Shown here: positions 35,001 through 40,837 of the stretch, piece by piece
Numbering within the stretch: the first letter of the stretch is position 1
Layout: each line of letters begins with the position of its first letter
NCBI RefSeq assembly: GCF_049532965.1
Contig: NZ_CP186694.1
Location: 4,774,001-4,838,000, forward strand
Direction: 5' to 3'
Origin: Roseateles sp049532965
Lineage (GTDB): Bacteria; Pseudomonadota; Gammaproteobacteria; Burkholderiales; Burkholderiaceae_C
DNA length: 64,000 nt
Translations under genes and position numbers: made by a program
Notes under the pieces: model-generated
Told to the model about the DNA's origin: nothing
Databases searched by the model: none
The model's input: the letters and a program-made list of their open reading frames with translations, nothing else

Positions 35001-36490
35001 AGATTGGCGCGCGGATGGGCGAGAAGGCCGTCGAACTGCGGCTGCAGGGCAAAGACGAGGAGGCGGCGAAGTACGACGAGGGTGGCTTGTATCGAGTCGC
35101 GGCGCACGCAGCGCTAGGAGCGCTCGGTGGCGGATTGGCCGGTGGCGTTGGTGCAGGCGCTTCAGCGAAGGCTGCGCCGAGGATCGAAGACACGATCGAG
35201 GGCCTCGGACTGTCAGAGGAGGCGCAGCAACTGGTTATCGCCGCGACCGGAACGGCCATTGGCGGAGTCATTGGGGGCGGAACTGGCGCAGCCACAGCGG
35301 GGAATCAGGTAATCAACAACTACTTGAATCACAGGCAGATTGAAGCTTTGGTAAACCGCCTCAAGGACTGTGGCTCAAATGAACAGTGTAAGTCGGAGGC
35401 TTTGCAGAACGCTCATCTGGAGAGCTCAATCAATGACAAGCTACTGCTCAGTTGCAAGTCGACGAACAGCTGCGACGATTCTGTAGATGAGTTTCGAAAG
35501 GGCATCTCCGAAATTATCCGCCAGTTCGATATGGGCGCAAATTTTGCCGACATTGAACGGATCATGCCATTGGGAAACAGTGCGCAAGCAATCCTGCAGA
35601 ATCGACTGCAAGACAAGGCCTGTAATACCGCCGAATGCAAAGAGCGCTCTGAATTCCTGATAGGGGTGGGGAAAGGTGTCTCCAAGCTCACTCCCGCGGG
35701 ACTCGTCGTTGGGGCTGGCGTTGGAACCTATGGCCTAACTTCGCTGATCCTCGAAAAAGGAGGGGAGGAGGCTGCTGTAGATGTTGCGAAAGCTGTTTCG
35801 GGTCTTCCGCGCGCTATTTACGAAGGGCTAAATAGTCCTGATCCAAAGGCGCGTGGAGAAGCGCTAGTTGACGCGTTGGCGATCGGTTCCGTAGCGACGA
35901 CTATATCGGCAAAGCTAGCTCCGAAAATGGTGGGCAAGACGAAGGATTTAATTTCCGGAATGTTGGCAACCGATTTCAAAGGGGGTGCGAATGTGGCGGT
36001 CAAGCCGGATGATATGGTCAGCCTGATTAAAGAGCATTCTCAGAACGGACGGAATCCATTGACCGAAGAAGCACTGAACGCGATGTTGAGGCAAGCACAG
36101 CCGGAAGGTACGATGGCCCAGATCCCGGCCAAGATAAAAGGGGCAAATCAGGTGGGAAATCCGGACATTGAGGTAACTTACCCGTCTGGCCAAAAGCTCT
36201 CGATAGAAGTCAAGACCGTGGCAAACCAAAACTCGTTCAATGAGGCGATTACTGACGGATTTCAGTTGACTGCAAAAAATGGAAATCCCGGCAAGGCGTC
36301 CGACATCGTTACCATTCAGGTCCCGAGCGGCACAAGTGAGGCCACGGCGCGCTCTTGGTTGGAAGGTTTCTGGTCCTCCTCTGCGGGAAAGTCCTTGGCG
36401 AAGAACAGTTTTAAATTTGGTTCAGTGGTCGTGGTTGACCCTGCAGGCAAAGTGTTGATTCCCCTTAAGCAAATCAAACCAGGAAAGTGA
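23087..36490 (+). CDS. FhaB/CdiA-type two-partner secretion protein with C-terminal nuclease-like toxin
   Basis: 4467 residues. The ATG at 23087 starts an extended signal peptide region (MNRLQFRIVFNKQRGQLMAVAE), followed by a hydrophobic core and AAAQ cut. A TPS secretion domain follows (VILNNSRTDVGTQLGGFVQGNPW, then VIIANPAGIQVDGGGFINASA), then thousands of residues of filamentous haemagglutinin repeats rich in LDN and AGQDV motifs. A CdiA-like YP-type segment begins about residue 2877 (SDYLLQAMSVDPATAQKRLGDG). A Gly/Ala pre-toxin stretch covers 4000-4076, and NNYLNH is at 4077-4082. After it GC content falls and the 385-residue C-terminal part is unlike the rest; PD at 4359-4360 and EVK at 4374-4376 suggest a PD-(D/E)XK nuclease. 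It would be exported by a TpsB partner, absent here, and deliver the toxin to neighbouring cells. Upstream GEMM riboswitch. Confidence 0.92.
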   Translation: MNRLQFRIVFNKQRGQLMAVAETALSHTKGGCSGESTGPSRRTMSSQDVVPPASRVPPALLALAAAFAMGAVVTLAPDAAAQVHADTSAPKQQQPTVVTSANGTVQVNIQTPSAAGVSRNSYSQFDVDKRGVILNNSRTDVGTQLGGFVQGNPWLAKGGARVILNEVNSSAPSQLKGYVEVAGQRAEVIIANPAGIQVDGGGFINASAAVLTTGAPRFNADGSIAGYGVQGGLIRVDGQGLDGSQTDYTALLARAVELNAGLWAKEARIQTGTQVMTVDAAGTGVGEALAPTGERPRYALDSTALGGIYAQRITLVGTEAGLGVRQAGQIVGGQLTLRSDGWLDNTGTVYAQESDANGSPALTVQSSEGVRNAGWLASRGSADVRAPQVNGEAGSVLAAGMTPDGALAGGGSLSLTASQSVKQAGQVLAADHLAVQAPSIDLGGAQLSAGATMRLSADGLLSTQAASVMAGALSISAYDVDLRGAQWLQLGAEALTLNFNGAMTADGARIASNGSALAISASAFSAMGASLEHYGSGTFSIATGPLSLNGAQLVSNGLFRIDATQAVLDGADILAPTIAWRADGLSHRGARTRVAGAAGSTITAAGGFDNTQGRIESNSDAMTVRAATIDNRLGVLSTSGASLQLEAGSVQNHGGLLLSSGRLDAGLERRVAAVDNTGGQISARDLTLNADLVVGDGTVYARGDARIAAGRIETAGVFVAGGALAVSGDSLALQGSATQAATASFTARSAGLDLGGASLTTTGALTLETAAQLVTDQAQVTGGQVTVRAADWRNAGGEVVQAGSAGGMALKVDGRIDNTGGRIGANGTALDIEASSLGNTNGRIAHAGGSNSALTIAAGALTNAGSGLIASTGRLAVQAGSLDNSAQLQSQGVMSLDVAGAFVNSGAAQGLGDVDVRTDRLTQTAGGTIAAQRHLTVQAAAIDSAGTFAAGLSADGSAAGTGDLSLQSRGAFRQSGSLFATGALSADGATLDLSASKLQAASMAVSATGGDLLLAGAQASTTGALALTAAGRIDTSRATLSGSDVSLTARHWDNVGGVVAQLGTAGELKATIAEGIGNVQGLISAQGRAALTATGGLSNSGTIHAQGEAAITVGALTQTMTGIVAAQGGLTVNAGSVASAGTLAAGLKADNTLASGGDLRLDVGGTLQQSGQLLAAGTLSATAAQLQLDDSHAQAANATLIANGTPGASGLAGLRRAVWSVRDALSITATGAMTSDGAAIEAGSIGVTAGNWSNQAGRWLQTASTGTFSATVSGLLDNRQGDLGANGTAFSVTADRLDNGAGRVAQIGGTLDVRVRQLDGTQGRVLAAGALTLNATGAMALDGATTQGATVRVGAGSLSHRNGQLLSGADAVLRIGGGLDQRDGRMQAAGTLDIVAAGLDNTGGQLSANAVTLRADRLDNGAQGVINATGAAGALTVDANRVTNAGTIQSVGNAVLAVAGAFDNTGMVYSQGGASLSADQLLNNGTMAAQGSLSATTGQLNGHGVFAAGLRPDNTFAASGDLSLGATRSLQFGGTATAAGDLGVAAPSLQLQDAQLQSRTMTLRASAGDLSLDRAAISAAQRLEMAATGRLVTSSAQVSANDVQLTARDWFNVGGRVTQMASAGALQVSLGGNLDNRTGTIESNGAQLTLSASAVDNTSGRIAQAGGDLALRAAQWQGGQGHVLASGALDWQVAGALTANGATTQADSLRVVAGSVVHDGAQMVAAQGATLDVDGLLSNRGGSVVAGAGLAVEAGQLTNAAGGVMQAGGALQARVTAGALDNQGGRLRSGGDMTIEAIGLDNRGGWAGSDGQLAVRASGAVQNQQGTLLAQRAVAVEGTSLVNQGGRIASAQGGVTVTTAGLLDNTQGAMLAAGGLALTSTGLVNQAGELSGTAVHVDARGRSMDNRGGRVLSTDTMTVRSGALNNHGGLLQSMGAMSVDTAGATLTNTFDAAIATPTGIRSQGSLQIAAGAVDNGAGIAGNAVTVNAASVTNRNAISGQTVTLGIAGALDNQGGQVVGAQRTAATAGQVLNQGGLLYGGQSLDVTTVGLLDNRATSGTNLGLQGGAVTVRAGSLDNRGGQLRADGDLSIVASQMLDNGGGVLSALGQTLIGDGGADARASALDLRNGSGRVWGGSGVVVSAAGLSGGGEIASGGALSLTLGGSLTHGPGTLLLARGDMALTLGGDFINQGVLRAGGALSVDARNIDNQASGELSSADTWLTAVDTLTNRGLIDGDRVRIDAGQVLNLGSGRIYGSDLTIAGGTLTNGAEGGQSAVIASRGALTVSMSDGVSNAAQSLIYADGDLSVRAASLLNENATIEASRLLQMDVTGGVMNRSVYDGAENLPQDPSAPRVLDSKAFISSGGDMRLTAGQVVNSGATIETRGDLLLQSADIQNLNPYLKWALVGGQSTNTWKFQAPGSTTRYKPEDIRVLWAVTFYNGSWSSEWGSPAQNSLEPFVYEFHPKEWHSSKDTYNRKMLLPSVRYPNEIYGRYLGGLGGDADGSAARGFDVKASGDHPYRDCTTDGCIDTAITGAHYAADDRIWSDFGVTPGDDAGLDAALQAFYNDTNSRLVGDFTAFDITRTVESTKVTQSSAGQIIVGGRLKVEGGRVVNQMSRVIGRDGVDIRSTDIDNRTVEVAVKGTEHVDVYTTWNGGSGVPNRRADYTSTDAEFNETAKLDLPTLGVGGAMSGAAPGVRQQAGAVNGSSGAQAQQSGSSGTVNAGAAGSTGSLAGAVRQAVNGSGAVSTERASAGWRAGGHQQAVAIDVEGASNTAVDADLRVRHAAQTGEQVVGGAVVRTDVRALLVSAEGVRQQALPSDVNGQGRVSPGGFGSARVIAGMDASGRLRAVPVSLTLPSNSLFKLRSDPQSGYLVETDPRFANYRDWLSSDYLLQAMSVDPATAQKRLGDGFYEQRLVREQIGKLTGSTFLQGYADDEAMYRALLGNGASFGQAHQLRPGVALTAEQMALLTTDLVWLVEQEVTLADGTVQRVLVPHVYLLPRDGDLQGTGALIAGNRVELALSGTLNNSGDLRADALSATAQGIVNTGSVRGTSLALSAREDLRNIGGELTALESMGLKAGRDLVVSSTTASGTTATSHRTVLEQVAKLTSGGVMVLQAGQDVLLEAAQVRQTGSEGGVLVQAGRDLKLSAVRTASSDHAKFDDRNYINRSQSRDVGASVQADGAVILKAGQDLSATAAHIASDKGSVTLSAGRDVSLLAGQSTEGLDQKTYRVAKSTFSKTTTSTYDKVDEKGVIGTSLSGDTVTVLAGQDVRLQAAQLSSEGATTLDAGRDLLLQSAEQSRDSTHFKQSVKQASGLGKAVGGALLLTGSPLDAVVGASLLTSKSGSNTQTQSVVEAVGSSISAGSVVAQAGRDASLQGATVVADGDVFLRAERNLSVGTAQGTQEGSSSSSSRKSGMIGSFLQPAVGTVKQSSTGDNHAVTQTGSQLASLGGNVTLQAGERYTQTGSQVLAQKAADGSGGDVDILAKSVRIEAALNSTDSTQTSKFSKTALGGTVSVPLVSAVQSAIGAAEAGSKTGDKRMQALAGLSAGLASKDALDAGQALMSGQGAGIKVGVSLGTSKSQSSTTEQSTTAVGSQVAGQGDVRIRATGGGQDSTLHVVGSDIKADGKASLKADGAIQLEAAQSTDTLRSTNSSSGASIGVSYAFGGTQNGFTIEAAANKGKGRADGTSVTHVLTHVSGSQVQIDSGGDTTLKGAVVQGAKVTGSIGGNLNIESLQDITTYDAKQQSAGVGVSLCIPPLCYGMSSVSASVSSAKAKGNFASVAEQSGIVAGDEGFQLSVKGNTGLKGGVITSSQQAVDEKKNSLVTATLTQSEVQNHDSYKASGYSVGVSLSTKAGDQPSAKTEEEKRGDGKSSTKPGFSPGIGSVSGSQGSTTLSGISGAEITITDEAKQKELTGKDAAAAVAELNRDVLTGKDTSGALKKSWDGQALMSEVQAQVQITQQALPRIADEIGARMGEKAVELRLQGKDEEAAKYDEGGLYRVAAHAALGALGGGLAGGVGAGASAKAAPRIEDTIEGLGLSEEAQQLVIAATGTAIGGVIGGGTGAATAGNQVINNYLNHRQIEALVNRLKDCGSNEQCKSEALQNAHLESSINDKLLLSCKSTNSCDDSVDEFRKGISEIIRQFDMGANFADIERIMPLGNSAQAILQNRLQDKACNTAECKERSEFLIGVGKGVSKLTPAGLVVGAGVGTYGLTSLILEKGGEEAAVDVAKAVSGLPRAIYEGLNSPDPKARGEALVDALAIGSVATTISAKLAPKMVGKTKDLISGMLATDFKGGANVAVKPDDMVSLIKEHSQNGRNPLTEEALNAMLRQAQPEGTMAQIPAKIKGANQVGNPDIEVTYPSGQKLSIEVKTVANQNSFNEAITDGFQLTAKNGNPGKASDIVTIQVPSGTSEATARSWLEGFWSSSAGKSLAKNSFKFGSVVVVDPAGKVLIPLKQIKPGK

Positions 36491-36491
36491 T

Positions 36492-37037
36492 ATGAGTGTT
36501 AATTACTACGCTTTGGGAAAAACCACATGGCAGGCAATTCGTCTCGAAGACTTTCAAGGCGCGCGTGGTGCAAAGCTGGATGGTTTGAGTCAAATTGGCG
36601 CCGTCTACTTGCAGACTGATGATGTTTATTCGGAAGTCAGTCAGGCGCTCTACGGTGAGTATCGATTTGTATTTTGGCCGCGCAACCTGCTTGAGTTGTT
36701 CATGCTGCGCTTTCAAGAGGAAAATCCCGCAGGTGTGGAGTATTGGGCAAGTGATTGCATATCTGTGTATGACGAGCCCAAGGAAGGAAGTTTTGGGTGG
36801 ATTAACGGAAATCACGGTAATCCGATTGAATATGTCCATTTCCAGGACATGTGGGAAATTGCCGATCGATATGTTCCTGAACTTCGTAGTCCAGATAATA
36901 TGAAGGTAATTTTCGGGGAGGCATATGAGCCATATATGAAGGCAATGGAACTCAGAAATACCCAGCGCGCAGATGAAACTCCTGTTGAGAAGTCCCTGAT
37001 TTCACGCCTGAAAAGAGCTCTCGGATTGGGTTCCTAA
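36492..37037 (+). CDS. candidate immunity protein for the adjacent toxin
   Basis: 181 residues, no recognised domain. It starts 1 base after the toxin gene's stop, the classic CdiA-CT/CdiI arrangement, and has clearly lower GC than the housekeeping genes. AGGAAAG inside the toxin stop region serves as Shine-Dalgarno. The sequence is acidic and soluble (YYALGKTTWQAIRLEDF, then EYRFVFWPRNLLELFMLRF) with a basic amphipathic end (SLISRLKRALGLGS). Its role, binding and neutralising the nuclease, is inferred from position only. Confidence 0.7.
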   Translation: MSVNYYALGKTTWQAIRLEDFQGARGAKLDGLSQIGAVYLQTDDVYSEVSQALYGEYRFVFWPRNLLELFMLRFQEENPAGVEYWASDCISVYDEPKEGSFGWINGNHGNPIEYVHFQDMWEIADRYVPELRSPDNMKVIFGEAYEPYMKAMELRNTQRADETPVEKSLISRLKRALGLGS

Positions 37038-37090
37038 TGTGACCAGCATGGGCTTGAGCTAGTCCTCGCCCACGGCGAGATTCTCTTAAC

Positions 37091-37213
37091 GTTGCTGGGG
37101 TAGCATGTTTGTGGTTTGATCAGAATCGCTCGGATATGGTCGAACCAGAGGCCGTTTTCTCGCCGCCGAGGCCAGCTATCGAAGTGCGGGCGCTGAGAAG
37201 AGATGAATATTAA
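37091..37213 (+). pseudogene. possible tail of a lost toxin module before the 37203 gene
   Basis: An open frame of about 40 codons without its own start runs into a TAA at 37211-37213, overlapping the ATG of the next gene by 11 bases. It reads like protein near the end (SDMVEPEAVFSPPRPAIEV, then RALRRDEY). Its placement mimics a toxin end joined to an immunity start, as at 36490 and 38988. On its own this short frame could be chance. Confidence 0.3.
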
Positions 37214-37934
37214 GTTGTTGCTTCAGCTATTTCATCGACCCAGAATCGACGAAGGAGTTGAGGATCTTCACCAGAACTTCATATCTGCCTGGAGGGCGGA
37301 GGCGGAGCCCTTCGGGCTATCACCTTCCTTCGAAGATCCGGCACCAGTTGTTCGTCCTGACGCATTGGTGGCGGTTAAGCATTTGAAGATTCCCAAGGCG
37401 AGGACACACTATTCGTTTAAATATATTCGTCGGAGCGGTAAGCTGGTCACCCAGGACTCTGTAAGCTTTGATGACGTTATGACTTGTCAGCTGGCGGTCG
37501 ACGAGGAACATTACTGTGACCTCCAATATCGATGGCTGCCAAAGTTTGCTTCCGCCTTCCGCTGCTATCGTGCACAAGTGTCGATACCAGATTACGCATT
37601 CAACTATACAGACTGGGGATGGAACGAATGGGCTGACCGTCCTACGGCCAATCCGACCTATCACCGGCTGAAGGCTGATAAATCAATTGACATGGACGAA
37701 CGCAACAATATATTCACGCTCCATCCTGCCATGTTCTGGGACGAGGAGCTCTGCATACGAGCGCTTAATTGTGGTCCCGAGGAGATCGTGCGCCGTCTGC
37801 TGGGGCACGCTGCGCACTGCCAACTAGTCGGGAATGGCGTGCACCTCGTATTAAGTAACAACTTTAGACTTACCTATGAGCAGTACGTGGAGATGAACGA
37901 CACGTTCGGGAAAATGCTCGGCTTGGCACGGTAG
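37203..37934 (+). CDS. candidate orphan immunity protein
   Basis: 243 residues, not recognised. Soluble, no signal or membrane helix; aromatic-rich centre (NYTDWGWNEWADRP, LHPAMFWDEELCIRALNCGPEEIV). Base composition is AT-richer than the core genome, as for the immunity candidate before it. Lying 165 bases downstream of the first immunity gene in the same direction, it fits the pattern of displaced toxin/immunity modules left behind a CDI locus when a new toxin end is inserted. A role against foreign toxins is an inference. Confidence 0.55.
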   Translation: MNIKLLLQLFHRPRIDEGVEDLHQNFISAWRAEAEPFGLSPSFEDPAPVVRPDALVAVKHLKIPKARTHYSFKYIRRSGKLVTQDSVSFDDVMTCQLAVDEEHYCDLQYRWLPKFASAFRCYRAQVSIPDYAFNYTDWGWNEWADRPTANPTYHRLKADKSIDMDERNNIFTLHPAMFWDEELCIRALNCGPEEIVRRLLGHAAHCQLVGNGVHLVLSNNFRLTYEQYVEMNDTFGKMLGLAR

Positions 37935-38159
37935 GGCGCGTAGGGGATCGGCGACGACCTCGTAGCGACGGAGACCGCCATCCTGCAATGTTGCGATATC
38001 TACCACATGGGCGGAAGTATTCAGTCAGGTCCCTGCATAAAGCAAGTTCCCTCGGACGATAACTCCGATCTTTAGTCGCCAACCATACGTAGTCCGCAAG
38101 GAATCGAACCGGTTGCGAGGCGGCGGCGCTGCTGGCCGCGCCGATCAGGATGGAAAACC
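37935..38159. other. 225-base stretch without a confident gene
   Basis: Minus-strand bases 38159-37990 read as protein-like in part (LADYVWLATKDRSYRPREL) and, one frame over, VDIATLQDGGLRRYEVVADP, which could be a frameshifted fragment. A plus-strand frame of about 40 codons ends in TGA at 38161-38163 over the next ATG. Neither is good enough to call a gene; decayed module debris is the likeliest content. Confidence 0.3.
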
Positions 38160-38849
38160 ATGAATGATCTGGCGACTCCTTGTCGGGGGCCTGAGGGGTT
38201 TGTCCGGCCATTCCGACCCTCTAGCATCAATATGTTCACCGCGGCTACGCTAAGCGATCTGATTAACGGAGACGTTTATCGATTTTCCAGGGCTCCGTCG
38301 GTGTACTTTATGCTTGCCGAGTTCTATGACCACTACTTCCGAATGGCACCTGTCGCCGAGGAATTGGAACGGGGTAGCGACGAACGAAAGTCTTTGATGG
38401 TTTGGGCCGCAATCAACGAGGCGTGGTGGGTTTACGGAAGCGTGAACCCGGAGTTGCCCATTCGTTGGTTGGCACTTGCGAAAAAGCTCCTAGCGTTGCA
38501 GTTGATGCCGAGCAACGTACATGTCTACTGCACAGCGATAGTCCAAAGCCTCGATGTGGATCGATATCAGAAGCACTTTGGCCTTCCAGACGAGGAACTT
38601 CGTGCCATCAAGGCGGACCTCCCTGAAGTTCTACAGGGGTTGAAAACGTACCCCGCCCATGCGCTCCTTCCCCCAATACCGGAGAAAGACTGGGAGGAGT
38701 GGGATGAAATTCCAGACCTCAGTGTTGATCGGGAGTCCGGAACGGGTGACCTACACCGGAACGGAGCGTTGAGCGCCAACGCTATGGATGGCGAGCCAAA
38801 GCCTAGTTCGCCGGGGCTCCTTTCTCGCCTGTTCGGCTTTATTAAGTAA
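38160..38849 (+). CDS. candidate orphan immunity protein
   Basis: 229 residues, not recognised. The first ATG (38160) has only a weak AGGATGG upstream; an ATG at 38232 (MFTAATLSDLINGD) is an alternative and removes a basic, unconserved-looking leader. Soluble; central WAAINEAWWVYGSVNPELPIRWLALAKKLLAL helix; ends in a short amphipathic LLSRLFGFIK resembling the end of the 36492 protein (SLISRLKRALGLGS). It sits between two toxin/immunity traces and has intermediate GC. Immunity role inferred from context. Confidence 0.5.
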   Translation: MNDLATPCRGPEGFVRPFRPSSINMFTAATLSDLINGDVYRFSRAPSVYFMLAEFYDHYFRMAPVAEELERGSDERKSLMVWAAINEAWWVYGSVNPELPIRWLALAKKLLALQLMPSNVHVYCTAIVQSLDVDRYQKHFGLPDEELRAIKADLPEVLQGLKTYPAHALLPPIPEKDWEEWDEIPDLSVDRESGTGDLHRNGALSANAMDGEPKPSSPGLLSRLFGFIK

Positions 38850-38938
38850 CTCGCACCTCTGCTCTCGCGGAGCACCGGCGAATTCCTCGCCACACCCGTG
38901 AGATCGCCAAGTCGATTGAACGCCGAGGGGGCGGGTCC

Positions 38939-38992
38939 CCGCCGGCGAAGTGCCGATTCCCCTCAGGCAAATCACACCAGGCAAGTGATATG
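38939..38992 (+). pseudogene. diverged remnant of the toxin gene 3' end plus immunity start
   Basis: Bases 38939-38992 match 36441-36494 (end of the large toxin gene through the next ATG) at 45 of 54 positions without gaps. In frame it reads VPAGEVPIPLRQITPGK-stop against DPAGKVLIPLKQIKPGK-stop, and the stop-T-ATG spacing is preserved. After the ATG no similarity to the immunity gene remains, and the dehydrogenase gene ends 44 bases on. This marks an older, deleted copy of the module. Confidence 0.8.
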
Positions 38993-39035
38993 GCTGCGGT
39001 TCCCCCGCCCGCACGGCCCGCGCCCACCGCCTCCT

Positions 39036-40556
39036 TCAGAAGAACCCAAGCGGCTTCTGCGAATAACTGACCAGCAGATTCTTCGTCTGCTGGTAATGGT
39101 CCAGCATCATCTTGTGGGTCTCCCGACCGATGCCGGACTCCTTGTACCCGCCGAACGTCGCATGCGCCGGATAGGCGTGATAGCAATTCGTCCACACCCG
39201 GCCTGCCTTGATTCCCTTGCCCATGCGGAACGCCGTATTGATATCCCGCGACCACACGCCCGCGCCCAGTCCATACGGCGTGTCGTTGGCGATGCGCAGC
39301 GCTTCCTCTTCGGTCTTGAACGTCGTGACCGCCAGCACCGGGCCAAAGATCTCTTCGCGGAAGATCCGCATGTCATTCGTGCCCTTGAACAGCGTCGGCT
39401 GGATGTAATACCCGCCCGCCAGATCGCCCCCCAGTTGCGCCCGCCCGCCGCCGATCAGGCACTGCGCGCCCTCCTGCTTGCCAATCTCCAGGTACGACAG
39501 GATCTTGTCCAACTGCATCGACGAGGCCTGCGCCCCCATCATCGTGTCGGTGTCCAGCGGGTTGCCCTGCTTGATTGCCTTCACGCGGTCGATCGCGCGG
39601 GCAATGAAGCGGTCGTAGATGGACTCGTGGATCAGCGCCCGTGACGGGCAGGTGCAGACCTCGCCCTGGTTGAACGCGAACAGCACCAGACCCTCGATCG
39701 CCTTGTCGAAGAGGTCGTCATCCTGCGCCGCGATGTCGGGGAAGAAGACATTCGGACTCTTGCCACCCAGCTCGAGCGTGGCCGGGATCAGGTTGGTCGC
39801 CGCCGCCTGCGCGATCACGCGGCCCGTCGCCGTCGAGCCGGTGAAGGCCACCTTGGCGATGCGCTTGCTCTGCGCCAGCGGCATGCCCGCTTCCTTGCCA
39901 TACCCGTTGACGATGTTGAGCACGCCCGGCGGCAGCAGGTCGGCGATGAGTTCCGTCAGCACCAGGATGCTCACCGGCGTGGACTCGGCCGGCTTGAGCA
40001 CGACCGCATTGCCCGCGCCGAGCGCCGGCGCCAGCTTCCAGGCCGCCATCAGGATCGGGAAGTTCCACGGAATGATCTGGCCGACAACCCCCAGCGGCTC
40101 ATGGAAGTGGTACGCGACCGTGTCGGCGTCGATCTCGCTGAGCGCGCCCTCCTGCGCGCGCAGGCAACCGGCGAAGTAGCGGAAGTGGTCGACCGCCAGC
40201 GGCAGGTCGGCGTTCAGCGTCTCGCGCATCGGCTTGCCGTTGTCGACCGTCTCGGCGTAGGCGAGCAGCTCCAGGTTCTGCTCGAGTCGATCAGCAATGC
40301 GCAGCAGCACGTTGGCCCGCTCGGCGGCTGGCGTCGCGCCCCAGCGCTCGGCGGCGGCATGGGCCGCATCGAGCGCGAGCTCGATGTCCGCGGCGGTCGA
40401 TCGCGCCGCCTGCGTATAGACCTGACCTGTGATGGGCGTGATGACGTCGAAATACTGGCCGTCCCGCGGCGCGGTCCATTGGCCGCCGATGAAGTTGTCG
40501 TAGCGCGGCTTGAACTGCAGGGGCGCACCGGCCGCATTGGGCTTCGCATAGATCAT
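39036..40556 (-). CDS. NAD-dependent aldehyde dehydrogenase, ExaC/AldB type
   Basis: 506 residues. The start has GGAGA 5 bases upstream. Class features: IIPWNFPILMAAWKLAPALGAGNAVVLKPAESTP (cofactor region), FTGSTATGR, LELGGKSPNVFF (catalytic Glu), and FNQGEVCTCPSR, with the catalytic Cys in the GEVCTCPSR form typical of the acetaldehyde-oxidising ExaC/AldB group. It oxidises acetaldehyde or related short aldehydes to acids. A sigma-54 promoter lies 45-60 bases upstream, and a divergent sigma-54 activator gene is next to it, so it is likely induced by ethanol, acetoin or a similar substrate. Confidence 0.93.
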   Translation of the reverse strand: MIYAKPNAAGAPLQFKPRYDNFIGGQWTAPRDGQYFDVITPITGQVYTQAARSTAADIELALDAAHAAAERWGATPAAERANVLLRIADRLEQNLELLAYAETVDNGKPMRETLNADLPLAVDHFRYFAGCLRAQEGALSEIDADTVAYHFHEPLGVVGQIIPWNFPILMAAWKLAPALGAGNAVVLKPAESTPVSILVLTELIADLLPPGVLNIVNGYGKEAGMPLAQSKRIAKVAFTGSTATGRVIAQAAATNLIPATLELGGKSPNVFFPDIAAQDDDLFDKAIEGLVLFAFNQGEVCTCPSRALIHESIYDRFIARAIDRVKAIKQGNPLDTDTMMGAQASSMQLDKILSYLEIGKQEGAQCLIGGGRAQLGGDLAGGYYIQPTLFKGTNDMRIFREEIFGPVLAVTTFKTEEEALRIANDTPYGLGAGVWSRDINTAFRMGKGIKAGRVWTNCYHAYPAHATFGGYKESGIGRETHKMMLDHYQQTKNLLVSYSQKPLGFF

Positions 40557-40600
40557 GGATGTCTCCGTGTTGTTGAGGCGAGGATCGCCAGCGACCGCAT

Positions 40601-40616
40601 TGCACGCGCCATGCCA
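40601..40616 (-). promoter_or_regulatory. sigma-54 (-24/-12) promoter of the aldehyde dehydrogenase gene
   Basis: On the minus strand the sequence reads TGGCATG-GCGC-GTGCA, matching the consensus TGGCACG-N4-TTGCA at all but two core positions and keeping the GG(-24) and GC(-12) pairs at the right spacing. Start of transcription would be near 40590, giving a leader of about 34 bases. Confidence 0.75.
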
Positions 40617-40652
40617 GTGCCCGCCTTTGCGCCGAAGACCCTGCTGATCGGC

Positions 40653-40684
40653 CCAAAGCCCCTTCCCAAGCCGCAAGGCTTTGG
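40653..40684. promoter_or_regulatory. inverted repeat in the aldehyde dehydrogenase/regulator intergenic region
   Basis: CCAAAGCC (40653-40660) and GGCTTTGG (40677-40684) are perfect 8-base inverted repeats with 16 bases between. It lies between the sigma-54 promoter and the candidate activator site and could be a second protein site or a DNA-bend region. Confidence 0.35.
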
Positions 40685-40732
40685 TCAGGATCGCTCCACA
40701 GACTGATCCGGCCTGCCTCCGACCCGCACACC

Positions 40733-40749
40733 TGTTCCGGAATGGAACA
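40733..40749. promoter_or_regulatory. upstream activator site: TGTTCC-N5-GGAACA
   Basis: A perfect 6-base palindrome with a 5-base centre, flanked by CACACC/CCTGTG. It lies about 120 bases upstream of the sigma-54 promoter, the normal distance for an enhancer-binding protein, and 89 bases before the regulator gene. Probably the binding site of the adjacent AcoR-like activator. Confidence 0.65.
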
Positions 40750-40837
40750 CCTGTGCGCCGAAAGGGCGGGGAATGCGGCTCGAATCGCAGAGCGCGCCAC
40801 GCCGCCATCGGGACGCGCCGCGCAAGGAGACAACAGG

